Assembly: GCF_039542345.1 (NCBI RefSeq)
Contig: NZ_BAABHY010000001.1
Location: 186,001 to 250,000 of the forward strand
Length of the DNA: 64,000 nucleotides
From: Orbus sasakiae
GTDB taxonomy: Bacteria; Pseudomonadota; Gammaproteobacteria; Enterobacterales; Orbaceae
Reading direction: 5' to 3'
Translations under genes and position numbers: made by a program
Shown: piece by piece, positions 44,621 through 51,970 of the stretch
Layout of the letters: the number at the start of each line of letters is the position of its first letter
Numbering within the stretch: the first letter of the stretch is position 1
Notes under the pieces: model-generated
Told to the model about the DNA's origin: nothing
The model's database searches: none
Seen by the model: only the letters and a program-made list of their open reading frames with translations

Positions 44621-44983
44621 GGGGCTGATTCTGGATTCGACGGGATTTGCGAAACCCAAGGTGCATGCCGAGGGGCGGTTGGCCTCGTAAAAAGCCGCAA
44701 AAAATAGTCGCAAACGACGAAAACTACGCACTAGCAGCTTAATAACCTGCTCAGAGCCTTCCCTCTCTAGCCTCCGCTCGTAGGACGGGGATCAAGGGGA
44801 GTCAAACCAAAACGAGATCGTGTGGAAGCCTTGCTTGGGGCGGAAGCATTAAACTTAATCAAGCTAGTTTATCAGTGGCGTGTTTGTCCGCAGCGGGTAG
44901 ATGAAACTTAAAGACAAACTACGCATGTAGTGCCAAGGATGTAGAAATTTCGGACGGGGGTTCAACTCCCCCCAGCTCCACCA
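44621..44983 (+). ncRNA. ssrA: Transfer-messenger RNA (tmRNA)
   Basis: The 363-base RNA begins GGGGCTGATTCTGGATTCGA and ends with the T-arm GGGTTCAACTCCC and CAGCTCCACCA; 5' GGGGCTG pairs with the 3' CAGCTCC and CCA is encoded. The tag frame from 44710 reads ANDENYALAA before TAA at 44740-44742, identical to the E. coli tag. It rescues stalled ribosomes with SmpB. Its 3' end is a classic integration target, and an integrase gene follows at 45175. Confidence 0.98.
44949..44983. mobile_element. Putative attachment site at the ssrA 3' end (island boundary)
   Basis: The P4-type integrase 190 bases downstream implies insertion at the tmRNA T-arm/acceptor end, which the left junction restores. I did not find a second copy of this end inside the window, so the far boundary probably lies beyond 64 kb. 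Confidence 0.6.
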
Positions 44984-45094
44984 CTTATTGTTCCATAGCC
45001 GTCCATTAAAACCCATAATTTATTGAAAAATAAAGAATTACTGGCTTTTTGTTTCCAACCCCATCCAGACTAATCCGCGGGAGTCCAACCCAAA

Positions 45095-45145
45095 TTGGTA
45101 CATTTTTAGGTACACGATTGTATGTTACACTATTTCGTGTACCAA
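45095..45145. repeat. Inverted GGTACACGA repeats in the integrase promoter
   Basis: TTGGTACA, GGTACACGA and the inverted TCGTGTACCAA surround the integrase promoter, 30-80 bases before its start. Such sites fit integrase arm-binding or autoregulatory sites of P4-type elements (inference). Confidence 0.5.
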
Positions 45146-45174
45146 TTTTCTTGTGACCTATAGGAGGTGTACTA

Positions 45175-46359
45175 ATGGGAAGAGTAACAAAACCCCTAAG
45201 CAATACCGAGATCCAAAAGAAACGCGCCATTGATAAAGAAATCACCCTGCATGATGGTGACGGCTTATTTCTCTTGATCAAACCGTCGGGTAAAAAATTA
45301 TGGCGTTTTCGCTATCAACGCCCAAACACCAAATTACGCACCAATATCAGTCTTGGCGCTTATCCTTATCTGAGTTTAGCCGATGCCAGAAAATTACGTG
45401 ATGAATACCTGTCTTTATTAGTCAAAGGCATCGATCCACAAGCCAAAGCAGCACAGCAAGAAGAGCAAGCTGAAATTGCCGAAGAAAGCCGTTTTATTAA
45501 TGTTGCTAAAAAATGGTTTGAATTTAAGCAAAAGAGCATTACCGCCGATTACGCAAAAGATATCTGGCGCTCACTGGAAAAAGATGTCTTGCCCTGTCTT
45601 GAAAATATGGCAATTACTGAGATTAAAGCTCGTACCTTAATACAAGTGTTAGAGCCCATCAAAACCCGTGGCGCGCTAGAAACCGTTCGGCGATTAAGCC
45701 AACGTATCAATGAGATAATGATCTATGCCATCAATACTGGTTTGTTAGAAGCGAATCCTGCCTCCACCATTAGTCAGGCATTTGAAAAGCCGAAAAAACA
45801 AAACTTACCCACGGTAAGGCCAGAAATATTGCCGCAACTGATGCGCGATATCAGCATGTCTAACTTACAAGTCACCACACGCGCTTTACTGCTTTGGCAA
45901 CTGCTCACCTTAGTCAGACCGTCGGAAGCGGCAGGAACAAAATGGATTGAAATCGATTTTGAAAACAAACTATGGCATATTCCTGCCGAGCGGATGAAAG
46001 CCAAAAAAGCCCACACCGTACCGCTATCTAATGAAGCGTTAGGCTTATTAGCACAATTAAAACCGCTGAGTAGCGGTAGTGAATATGTGTTCCCTAGCCG
46101 TATTAATCGCAATGAACCCCTTAATCCGCAAACCGCCAATGCTGCGTTAAAGCGTATCGGCTATGGCGGTCAACTGGTGGCGCATGGCTTACGTTCTATT
46201 GCCAGTACCGCCATGAACGAAGCCGAATTTAATCCCGACGTGATTGAAGCAGCACTCGCGCATAACGATAAAAACGAAGTCAGGCGTGCCTATAATCGTT
46301 CTACTTACCTTGAACAGCGAAAGGAATTAATGGCTTGGTGGGGGGAAACGGGTTTATGA
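45175..46359 (+). CDS. int: P4-type tyrosine integrase
   Basis: A 394-residue site-specific recombinase. It has the N-terminal DUF4102 domain (about 1-90, with DGDGLFLLIKPSGKKLWRFR), a SAM-like core-binding domain, and a catalytic domain with Arg in LVRPSEA (about 248), HGLRS (about 336) and LAHNDKNEVRRAYNRS with the nucleophile Tyr near 371. GGAGG precedes the ATG. Position right after ssrA identifies it as the recombinase that inserted the island to its right. Confidence 0.95.
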   Translation: MGRVTKPLSNTEIQKKRAIDKEITLHDGDGLFLLIKPSGKKLWRFRYQRPNTKLRTNISLGAYPYLSLADARKLRDEYLSLLVKGIDPQAKAAQQEEQAEIAEESRFINVAKKWFEFKQKSITADYAKDIWRSLEKDVLPCLENMAITEIKARTLIQVLEPIKTRGALETVRRLSQRINEIMIYAINTGLLEANPASTISQAFEKPKKQNLPTVRPEILPQLMRDISMSNLQVTTRALLLWQLLTLVRPSEAAGTKWIEIDFENKLWHIPAERMKAKKAHTVPLSNEALGLLAQLKPLSSGSEYVFPSRINRNEPLNPQTANAALKRIGYGGQLVAHGLRSIASTAMNEAEFNPDVIEAALAHNDKNEVRRAYNRSTYLEQRKELMAWWGETGL

Positions 46360-46447
46360 ATTATAAAGGAAAGATTAAAGCGACGTGAACATGCCGCTTT
46401 ATTGTAAATAATACTCGAACCTAGTTAATTTTATATTATAAAAATTA

Positions 46448-46927
46448 CTAGGTTTTTTCTTCAATCCAGGAATCAATCATTTTTGAAAAACTTTTCTCAT
46501 ATGTTTCATAATTCGAATTGTCTACTAATGGTTTATGCCACCATGATTGATGTTTTTTAGCCCAGCTTTTAAAATCAATCTCTTTAAGTAATTTAGTTTC
46601 CTTTTGCTTATAATAATAAAAACTATCTGACATAAAATTGAATAGCATTTCACAATACTGTTCATATTGTAAATACTTTTTATCTGCATCAAAGTCTATT
46701 TGATTGACCTTAGAATATTTTTCCCGGAAATATTCCCAGCCGGAAATGAATCTTTTATCTTCTAAGTACGGATATTCTAGTGCAATTCCTTGTAACTTAA
46801 ATAAATTATCGTTAATCTTTCCTTCCTTTGAGCTTCTTTTGTTTTTTAAATAAAAGAATAAACTAAACCCATTAGATAAAAGTATAGATATTATAAGAAC
46901 TATAATTCTTATATTTTCAGATGACAT
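46448..46927 (-). CDS. Membrane-anchored protein, partner of caspase-like protein
   Basis: 159 residues, family not recognised. Residues about 7-26 form one hydrophobic helix followed by a basic LKNKRSSK stretch, so the rest is probably cytoplasmic. The soluble part is helical and rich in Tyr, Trp, Lys and Glu (SWAKKHQSWWHKP). It starts 15 bases after the caspase-like gene and is certainly co-transcribed with it. It could be the membrane effector or the substrate of the protease; this is inference only. Confidence 0.7.
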   Translation of the reverse strand: MSSENIRIIVLIISILLSNGFSLFFYLKNKRSSKEGKINDNLFKLQGIALEYPYLEDKRFISGWEYFREKYSKVNQIDFDADKKYLQYEQYCEMLFNFMSDSFYYYKQKETKLLKEIDFKSWAKKHQSWWHKPLVDNSNYETYEKSFSKMIDSWIEEKT

Positions 46928-46942
46928 ATATACTCCACATCA

Positions 46943-47668
46943 TTAAACAAAATTATTTAAATAGATAGAGAAAGGTAATTTGTTACCGCTTTTTCTCGAG
47001 TCATAATAATCTGGGTTTTGATCTCCATTAGATATAACTCTAACTACTTCTGATGCCTTTTCATTAGCTTGCAATGCCGTCAATATTTTATTGTGATTAT
47101 TTTTAGCGGTATTAAGTAAATTATATGAATATAGGCCACCCTTATTTGTATCAACAGAAAATTCATCAATACTACAAGAGTACAAGACTATTTCTTGTGG
47201 TGGACAGTTAAGGATATAGTCATCATAAACCTTACGATAATCATTGAGCTCCATATGAAAACTTTCTAAACCTGCAACTTCGCTGAATTTTTCAGTAATC
47301 AAAGAAACACTCTCAGCACAAGAATCAATAATCGTTAGTTGTTTATCACTTAATTTTCTAATATGTGTCTCGTAAACGAACTCTGAATTATCAATATACA
47401 AACGACGACTATTGCATATAGTTGAATAATTAGCATGACCAGAAAAAACTAAGAAAACAAAATCATTATTTTCTTTTTTTATTAATTCAGTTTGTTTTAG
47501 TATTTTCTCTTTGCTTTCACCTAATAATATAATTATTTCATTATTAGCCCATTTTCCTCCAATCTCTGACATTAAAAAATTTTTATAATTTTTCATATCA
47601 CTTTTAACACCAGGCAATTCCTGGGTACCTTTACCCGGAGCACCTATTAGTAAAGCTTTTCTTTTCAT
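46943..47668 (-). CDS. Caspase-like cysteine protease (peptidase C14 family)
   Basis: 241 residues, a stand-alone caspase-fold domain. The N-terminus KALLIGAPGKGTQELPG and SDMKNYKNFL are typical of the metacaspase first strand and helix. The catalytic dyad is His78 in VFSGHAN and Cys117 in IIDSCAES. Later elements (EIVLYSCSIDEFSVD, GGLYSYNLL) match the small-subunit part of the fold. No extra sensor or STAND domain is attached. It lies between an Xre regulator (36 bases upstream) and a membrane protein (15 bases downstream), so it looks like the protease of a defence or suicide module. Confidence 0.82.
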   Translation of the reverse strand: MKRKALLIGAPGKGTQELPGVKSDMKNYKNFLMSEIGGKWANNEIIILLGESKEKILKQTELIKKENNDFVFLVFSGHANYSTICNSRRLYIDNSEFVYETHIRKLSDKQLTIIDSCAESVSLITEKFSEVAGLESFHMELNDYRKVYDDYILNCPPQEIVLYSCSIDEFSVDTNKGGLYSYNLLNTAKNNHNKILTALQANEKASEVVRVISNGDQNPDYYDSRKSGNKLPFSIYLNNFV

Positions 47669-47704
47669 ATTATATCCTCATTTAGTAAGAACTAATTTTA
47701 TTAA

Positions 47705-47977
47705 TTATTTCTTCCGGTAATTCAAAATCATTTCAGCCAATTTATCATCTTCTGCATACAAATAAGCTAATGGTATATCTAAAGCTTCGGCTAATCTTCC
47801 AGCAGTATCTAGACTTGCCTCATGAATACCTTGCTCATAACGATTAATTCGAGTACTGGCAACAAATTCATCAATTCCAGCTAATTTACCTAACTCTTTT
47901 TGTGATAAGCCTTTTTTGAATCGAGCTTCTTTTAGTCTCAAACAAAAAAGATCTCTGTATTTATTGGTATTTTTCAC
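47705..47977 (-). CDS. Xre-family helix-turn-helix regulator
   Basis: 90 residues with a Cro/CI-type HTH: FKKGLSQKELGKLAGIDEFV, then RINRYEQGIHEASLDTAGRL. Unusually, a small insertion (EFVAST) sits between the helices. It heads the caspase operon and is divergent from a Ner-like gene. Two CTACG...CGTAG palindromes lie between them and are its likely operators. Confidence 0.88.
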   Translation of the reverse strand: MKNTNKYRDLFCLRLKEARFKKGLSQKELGKLAGIDEFVASTRINRYEQGIHEASLDTAGRLAEALDIPLAYLYAEDDKLAEMILNYRKK

Positions 47978-48005
47978 TGTAACCTCTGTAATCGAAAATC
48001 AGAAG

Positions 48006-48020
48006 CTACGATAATCGTAG
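48006..48020. promoter_or_regulatory. Operator palindrome 1 (CTACGATAATCGTAG)
   Basis: Perfect palindrome in the divergent promoter between the Xre-caspase operon and the Ner-like gene; a near copy lies 37 bases away. Confidence 0.75.
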
Positions 48021-48042
48021 ATTTTACTTGTTCTAGATACTA

Positions 48043-48057
48043 CGTTTATCGTAGTAT
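48043..48057. promoter_or_regulatory. Operator palindrome 2 (CTACGTTTATCGTAG)
   Basis: The same CTACG/CGTAG arms as palindrome 1, one base longer on each side (A...T), 35 bases before the Ner-like start. Two sites at this spacing suit cooperative repressor binding. Confidence 0.75.
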
Positions 48058-48091
48058 AAGAGATAACGAATATCACTAAGGATAAAAAGTT

Positions 48092-48361
48092 ATGATGAAA
48101 CAAGACTGGCACCTTGCCGATATCATTGCGGCATTGAAAAAGAAAGGAACATCACTCTCCGAGTTATCAAGGCAATCAGGCTATGCACCTTCAACACTAG
48201 CCAACGCACTGGTGCGTCCGTGGACAAAAGGCGAACTAATTATTGCGAGTGTACTCGGTATCGAGCCAAAACAGATTTGGCCTTCTCGTTATGTGAACAA
48301 AAATCGTGTAGTACGAATAAAAAATACTGACGAAAACAACCAAATCCCTTTTAGCACCTAA
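48092..48361 (+). CDS. Ner/Nlp-type phage regulator
   Basis: 89 residues. DWHLADIIAALKKKGTSLSE, STLANALVRPWTKGELIIA and KQIWPSRY are the signature of Mu Ner and bacterial Nlp/SfsB DNA-binding proteins. AAGGAT precedes the ATG pair. It probably helps regulate the divergent Xre-caspase operon or island genes elsewhere. Confidence 0.92.
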   Translation: MMKQDWHLADIIAALKKKGTSLSELSRQSGYAPSTLANALVRPWTKGELIIASVLGIEPKQIWPSRYVNKNRVVRIKNTDENNQIPFST

Positions 48362-48386
48362 TTTAAATTAGGTGCTAAAAGGGATT
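48343..48386 (+). terminator. Perfect 44-base palindrome at the end of the Ner-like gene
   Basis: The two 22-base arms (starting AATCCCTTTTAGCACC) are exact complements and span the stop codon. This is far longer than a normal terminator stem and can fold on both strands. No T-run follows directly. Confidence 0.7.
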
Positions 48387-48773
48387 GCCACGGTTTTAAG
48401 TTCAGTGAGCACACTAAGCCTCAGCATGAATACAGCCGTCACTGCTCCGCAGTGACGGCGACGGCAACTCGAAGCAACACCGCTATTTTCACATTGATTA
48501 TCGACATGACCACTACATGACGAGGGGCAACAAATGATTTTCAGTCCAATATCGACTATCGATCTTTACATCAATCATCTTTTTTCAATTCTACCGAGAT
48601 TTTATTAGAATTTCATGTTATTCGTGACGAAGAATTTTTCGTGGTACCCAATTCCTGACAATATTTTTTTCTTGGAATGTAAAAAAACAATCTCATTTGT
48701 TGTAGAATCAACAGTTTTGATAAACGGTGTTTTTACGTTCATCAGCAAATTAAAAATGGGAGAAAGGCTGATT
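48387..48773. repeat. Intergenic stretch with GC-rich hairpin
   Basis: 387 bases. The hairpin GCCGTCACTGC-TCC-GCAGTGACGGC at 48435-48459 is strikingly GC-rich against its surroundings and could be a REP-like or recombination element. Near 48535, ATGATTTTCAGTCCAATA resembles the start of the 49161 repeats. No gene is convincing until 48774. Confidence 0.5.
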
Positions 48774-49004
48774 ATGAAAATATTCATGATAATTTTTATG
48801 ATTATGGTCGTTATAGTTGAATTATTTATACTTGTCGGTTGTTCTCTGACGGTTAAATATCAAGTAGAAATGACAACCGATACCTCAGAGATGCTTGGGG
48901 CGGTCTATTCTATACTCGATACGCTAGGTATGATTATTATTTTTAATTTGCTGTATTTAGTGGTTATGTACATTTTATATTTCAAAAAAACAAAACGCGG
49001 TTAG
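48774..49004 (+). CDS. Small two-helix membrane protein, unknown
   Basis: 76 residues, unrecognised. The ATG at 48774 follows GGGAGAAAGG. Two hydrophobic helices (about 2-25 and 50-70) flank a polar loop containing EMTTDTSEML, and the C-terminus is basic (FKKTKRG). An upstream in-frame start at 48615 is possible but has no ribosome site. Small membrane proteins are common in islands; no function is claimed. Confidence 0.5.
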   Translation: MKIFMIIFMIMVVIVELFILVGCSLTVKYQVEMTTDTSEMLGAVYSILDTLGMIIIFNLLYLVVMYILYFKKTKRG

Positions 49005-49699
49005 TGTGATGATGTTATGGTGCACATGATGCTTCAGCGTTATCGATACTACGCCGAAACCAGCCGTTTGCGATAAGATGACAGAGTGATAGCAACCTGA
49101 ACCTGATTTGCTAATCAGGTAATCAAAGTTCATAAAAACAACCTTTAAAAAATTATTTTCAGTCCATACTAGTCCATACTAGTCCAGAGCAGTCCTTTAC
49201 ACAAAGCCCCTATTTACAAGCAATTAACCCTTGTTATAATCAATTTAAAAGACGTGCTGGTGCAGCACGCAAACCCAGAGCGGCAGGTTTTTTAAGTCGC
49301 TGTTCGGTCGTCGACCGAATAAACCATAACCCAGAGTGTGATTTCCCGTTAGCACACTGCTTGTTACCCAAACAAGAGGGACAGCGGCTACTTATCTGAG
49401 TAGTCATTTTAACATCACTCGCCATTATCAGACTTTATGGCATAACACGTTTTTATTCATCTTAACAACCGCGTTATGCCTCAGCAGATAATGCAGATAC
49501 CCAAAGCAGGTTCATTAAATTTTAACATCAACTTTATGTGATTGGTTGACAAGCTAACGCATAAACGTCTCATGAGAGACCTTGAATGTGCTGAACATTC
49601 AGCCCTTTGATCTGTTACAGATAATTTATTACTTCTGGTAATAAATGGGCATTAACACTCACCAAATTGTTTTCAGCAAATTCGTAAAGCGAGGTAAAC
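49005..49699. other. Long noncoding stretch with short direct repeats
   Basis: About 695 bases upstream of the integrase pseudogene. It contains 10-base repeats at 49161-49195 and an imperfect GGCATAAC...GTTATGCC hairpin at 49439-49480. An open frame on the minus strand at 49240-49425 (61 codons, with RCPSC) has no ribosome site or recognised family; I do not call it a gene. Confidence 0.5.
49161..49195. repeat. Tandem 10-base repeats (AGTCCATACT)
   Basis: AGTCCATACT occurs twice in a row, then AGTCCAGAGC and AGTCC, giving four AGTCC units at exactly one helical turn. Such phased repeats suggest protein-binding arms, for example of a recombinase. Confidence 0.6.
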
Positions 49700-50579
49700 A
49701 TCGATAATCTGACGTATGATTTGCGTGGCTTATGTCAGCGCAACAAAGATGGCAGCCATGCAACCCAAGCAGAACGGCTAACCACCTTAACTTTGATTAG
49801 CAAACAGCTTAAAAGCGGTGGTTTTAAGCGTATGAACGCGAGTTCACTCAAACCTAAGCACGTTAGCTATTTTAGTTGCACAGTGGCAGGCCCAAGATTT
49901 ATCGATTGGCACCATTAAAAACCGCATGGCACACCTACGTTGGTGGGCGGAAAAAGTCGGAAAAAATAGCGTCATTCCCAAAGATAATATTCAACTTGGC
50001 ATAGAACATCGGCAATATGTCACGGCAGAAAATAAAGCGAAACATGTTGACGAGCAGACCCTAACCCAAATTAGCGATCCTTATGTGCAAATGAGTTTAC
50101 GCTTACAGCAAACATTCGGTTTACGGCGCGAAGAGTGCATCAAGTTTCAACCTGCCTATGCGGATAAGGGCGACCACCTGTTACTCAAAGGCAGTTGGAC
50201 AAAAGGCGGTCGGCAACGAATCGTCCCCATATTAACCGCCGAGCAGCGCGACACCCTAAACCAAATCCACCACTTTGCCGGCAAAGGTTCGCTAATTCCT
50301 GCCCATAAAAGCTACATTCAACAACGAAACACCTACGACTGGCAATGCCAAAAAATCGGACTCAACAAAATGCACGGCTTACGGCACGCTTATGCGCAGA
50401 CACGATACGAAAAACTAACCGGTTGGAAGTCACCGAAAGCAGGAGGACTCACCAGTAAAGATTTAACGCCAGAGCAGCAGATCAAAGATCAATGGGCTCG
50501 GCAGATAATTAGCAGAGAACTTGGCCATGAGCGGATTGAGGTGGTTAGGGTGTATTTGGGGGGTGTAAACAAAAGGTAA
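49700..50579 (+). pseudogene. Second tyrosine integrase, frameshifted
   Basis: Two reading frames encode one integrase of the phage_int_SAM_2/integrase_1 type found in conjugative elements. The first part (YDLRGLCQRNKDGSHATQAE through KPKHVSY) is followed by a +1 shift at a four-T run near 49873. Removing one T restores LVAQWQAQDLSIGTIKNRM and joins the second part, which keeps the catalytic Arg (FGLRREE), HGLRHAY and ELGHERIEVVRVYLG with Tyr. A GAGG ribosome site sits five bases before ATC at 49700, where ATG is expected, so the start also appears lost. The only other start is TTG at 49721. Confidence 0.85.
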
Positions 50580-50794
50580 GCCACTATTTCTAATAAAATG
50601 TGACATAGGTATGCTTTTATGCAAAAGTAGGTAAAATTATATTTACTAAAAATTTAATAAACTTTATCTTATAAAGATGTATTTAATAAAGTGAATTACA
50701 TTAATAAAAAAGGTTTATAGAGGTTCCGTAGAATAGAAATTGCATTAATGATAATGAAGAAATAAACCATTATTTAAAGATATCGAGGTTGCAT
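50580..50794. promoter_or_regulatory. Promoter region of the SIR2-HerA operon
   Basis: 215 very AT-rich bases before the SIR2 gene. The likely promoter for the five-gene run lies here; no clear hexamers stand out. GAGG at 50785-50788 serves the GTG start. Confidence 0.4.
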
Positions 50795-51970
50795 GTGGCT
50801 GAATCAGTTCATAACATAGATAGATATATGCTTGATTTTCGGCAAATAGTATCTAATGGCAGAAAGAAAATAGGTATTTTAATAGGAGCAGGGGCTCCCG
50901 TAAGTATAAATGTTGGAACTCCCGAACAATATGAACCACTTATCCCTAATATAGAAGGCTTAACAAAAAAAGTTAAGGAATCATTACAGGGAGAAGAATT
51001 AGGATCTTTTAGTTCGATCGAAAAACAGTTAAAAAACTCTAATATTGAACGGGTGTTATCTGAAATTAGAACCTTATCAGAGGTTATCGGAGAGAATAAA
51101 ATACATGGATTAGATGCAAATGGGCATAAGGCTCTTTCTGAATCCATCTGCAAAGAAATTAAAAACGTAGTTGATAAACCACTTCCAAGTTCAAATAACC
51201 CATATATAGAATTAGTTTCATGGATAAATGGAATGAATCGAAGTTATGGCGTTGAGATATTTACAACTAATTATGACCTTTTATGTGAAGAGGCATTAGA
51301 AAAAACTAAAACTCCTTATTTTGATGGTTTTTCGGGTTCTAAAATGGCTTTTTTTGACCCTTCAAGTATATCAAAAAATGATTTACCACCAAGATGGGTT
51401 AGATTGTGGAAACTGCATGGTTCAATTGGTTGGACATCTAATGATGAAGGCGAAACTATTCGTATTCCTGTTTGTGAAAAATCTGTGATGGTATATCCTT
51501 CTCATATTAAATATTCACAAACTCAAGCAGCTCCTTTTTCTTCATTATTTGAACGTTTGAAGAATTTCTTACTAGAACCTGATACTCTTCTTATTACTAC
51601 TGGATTTTCATTTGCTGATGCACATATATCATCAAAAATAAGTGAATGTTTAGCGGCAAACCCTACATCTGCTGTTTTTGCCTTTCAGTATAAAACTCTT
51701 GAAGATGAAACTTTTGCTACAGGACTTGCTGCGAAAAATCCGAATTTAAGTGTCTATTGTAAGAATGGTGCCGTAATAAATTCAATTCAAGCCAAATGGA
51801 AAAGAGGTAGTTTACCAAATAAAGACTGGGAACAAATTCAAACAGAATTTTTGAATAATAAAGATGAGTTTTTACTTGGTGATTTTAAACTTCTTGCAAG
51901 ATTTCTTGCTATCGCTGGTGGCGATATAATAAAACCTAAATTACCAGAGTCAGAGGGGATCGATGAATAG
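50795..51970 (+). CDS. SIR2-domain protein of a SIR2-HerA defence system
   Basis: 391 residues from GTG at 50795, six bases after GAGG; a TTG at 50789 abuts the ribosome site and is unlikely. SIR2-fold motifs are LIGAGAP (about 29-35), FTTNYDLL (157-163) with the conserved Asn/Asp, and LWKLHGSIGW with His208, the catalytic histidine. In such anti-phage systems SIR2 domains act as NADases. It overlaps the HerA gene by eight bases, and SIR2-HerA pairs are a known two-gene defence system (also named Nezha). NADase activity here is inferred. Confidence 0.9.
   Translation: MAESVHNIDRYMLDFRQIVSNGRKKIGILIGAGAPVSINVGTPEQYEPLIPNIEGLTKKVKESLQGEELGSFSSIEKQLKNSNIERVLSEIRTLSEVIGENKIHGLDANGHKALSESICKEIKNVVDKPLPSSNNPYIELVSWINGMNRSYGVEIFTTNYDLLCEEALEKTKTPYFDGFSGSKMAFFDPSSISKNDLPPRWVRLWKLHGSIGWTSNDEGETIRIPVCEKSVMVYPSHIKYSQTQAAPFSSLFERLKNFLLEPDTLLITTGFSFADAHISSKISECLAANPTSAVFAFQYKTLEDETFATGLAAKNPNLSVYCKNGAVINSIQAKWKRGSLPNKDWEQIQTEFLNNKDEFLLGDFKLLARFLAIAGGDIIKPKLPESEGIDE

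Noticed and set aside
48615..48773. N-terminal extension of the small membrane protein
   Set aside because: The ATG at 48774 has a good ribosome site, while the upstream start has none and the extension lacks recognisable features.
49240..49425. Minus-strand 61-codon frame with RCPSC
   Set aside because: No ribosome site or family match; the region looks like island regulatory DNA.
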